Source of the DNA: Nitzschia sp. DOCU1
Lineage: Eukaryota > Bacillariophyta > Bacillariophyceae > Bacillariales > Bacillariaceae
Length of the DNA stretch: 64,000 nucleotides
Assembly: GCA_951394045.1 (NCBI GenBank)
Contig: OX595999.1
Span: 372,001 to 436,000 of the forward strand
Reading direction: 5' to 3'
A program made the position numbers and the translations under genes. Under the pieces are notes generated by a model. That model was not told the origin of the DNA. It saw only the letters and a list, made by a program, of their open reading frames with translations, and did no database searches. Below are positions 63,064 to 64,000 of the stretch, piece after piece. The first letter of the stretch is position 1, and every line of letters starts with the position of its first letter.

Positions 63064-63505
63064 GTGTTGTTTTGTCAGTACTGTGAAGACGGCGGAATGA
63101 AACAACGGGTGTCAATGAAAATGCCATCTTCGAATGACACCCTTTTCAGGTTGCAGCCATCATGCGAAGAAAGATCTTTCGCCTTCGATGATATTGATGA
63201 CGTACCGATTCAGTCGTGCTGGTCGTACAAATTTTCGATGAATCGATCGATTTCATAAATGGGAATCACCCAGTCCCGAATGCACGATCGCGGCCAAACG
63301 CAAGCGAACGCTCTCTCTAGCTTTTTGTATGGAAACATCATGGCATATCAATAGCAGATATCAATATCAATTTTATATCTTTTTATAGTGGTGTGCCTAA
63401 TGCACAGCCACGTCGGAGCTACGGTAGCTAGCCGTAACACCTGGAGGGAGGGGTTAGGGGTTCGGAGGGGGGGAAGGTTGTCAGATGGGTGGAAAGGAGG
63501 GAAAT
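63064..63505. other. Intergenic with purine-rich stretch
   Basis: The last 100 bp or so (63440-63525) are strongly G-rich on the plus strand (GGAGGGAGGGGTTAGGGG), i.e. a pyrimidine tract downstream of the retroelement ORF on its own strand. Confidence 0.45.
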
Positions 63506-64000
63506 TTATTTGGGGGGAGCTGGAAAGAAATCGCGAATAGATCTTTGGTGTGGCATGGAGAAGCGCCAGCGCGAATGTTTGTGATGAGGACTTGGCCCCC
63601 TAGCCAAGTCATTGTCGGAAGTTGCAGATAACTGGAGTCGTCGAGGATTGCGAGTGAAGCCAAGAACCGCAGTGAGTCGTTGTTGGCCTGTGTTGGCCCT
63701 CTTGCTGGCGGATCGGATGCTAGCGGCAATGACTGGTTGGTATTGCCGTAAGTACAGGGTGAGCTGGGCAGTGGTCGCGGTTTCAAGTTTTGTATCGAGA
63801 TCGTGAAAGAAGTATTGTTCTCGGTGTTCGGGGAGGACGAGGTGGCGTTGGTCATGCAGCATTCGTGTTCGAGTGATGAGTTCTTGGTGCTTGTCGGGAG
63901 AGTTCGCGGACTTAGCGTGGGCGTGTAATTCGTCGAGATGTAACTGCCAAAAGATCGTCATTTCCTGCCACACTATCTTGACAAGGCCGACCATGAAAGC
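63506..64000 (-). mobile_element. 3' end of a reverse-transcriptase ORF (retroelement fragment, runs off the window)
   Basis: The minus strand is open from the window end to a stop at 63506. The encoded tail, W..HLDELHAHAKS, QRHLVLPEHREQYFFHDLDT, LTLYLRQYQPVIAASIRSA, then a basic tail ending IRDFFPAPPK, has the composition and order of the C-terminal part downstream of reverse-transcriptase domains in diatom non-LTR-like proteins that I recall. The RT core would lie beyond the window. Element class not proven. Confidence 0.5.

Overview
The window is nuclear DNA of a photosynthetic eukaryote, most likely a pennate diatom. Genes are intron-poor. Where introns occur they are short (75-133 bp) with GT-AG ends that I could place by reading-frame continuity. 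Several proteins carry signal-peptide-like leaders of the diatom plastid type. Two proteins have DUF6824-like domains and one is a receptor guanylate cyclase fused to a cyclic-nucleotide phosphodiesterase; both types are familiar from diatoms. Seminavis robusta or a relative is an inference from gene content, not an alignment.

Layout. 1-3.3 kb: minus-strand guanylate cyclase/phosphodiesterase, cut by the window start. 4.5-5.1 kb: organelle-targeted cold-shock-domain protein. 5.3-15.5 kb: two apparently identical head-to-tail copies of a 5,085-bp DNA transposon, each with one ~1,552-aa transposase-like protein in which a DEDDy 3'-5' exonuclease lies between the second Asp and the Glu of a DDE-type core. 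An 8-bp target duplication flanks the pair, and only 6 bp of it separates the copies. 15.9-23 kb: a DUF6824 protein, an ABC1 kinase/beta-lactamase fusion, and a zinc-finger protein with a recombinase-like core-binding segment. 23.9-36.3 kb: an LRR-like protein, two paralogues of an unnamed family either side of a duplicated glycosyltransferase, a fascin-like beta-trefoil protein and a PPPDE peptidase. 36.8-46.2 kb: sulfotransferase, glycine-cleavage T-protein, a second DUF6824 protein, a small heat-shock protein and a plastid RimP-like factor.

46.4-54.6 kb is gene-poor and repeat-rich. It holds a mosaic of three dispersed repeat segments (A, B, C) among frameshifted gene remnants, including a truncated gamma-butyrobetaine-type dioxygenase. 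54.7-63.1 kb returns to ordinary genes: a second, frameshifted fascin-like protein, a four-exon HAD phosphatase of the MDP-1 type, an unrecognised short protein, a DEAD-box helicase and an L-asparaginase. The last 0.5 kb is the 3' end of a reverse-transcriptase ORF that runs off the window.

There is no operon logic. Genes are individually promoted and several are head-to-head. Housekeeping metabolism, plastid RNA/ribosome functions and signalling genes are interspersed with recent and old mobile DNA. The strongest candidate for something undescribed is the tandem exonuclease-DDE transposon.
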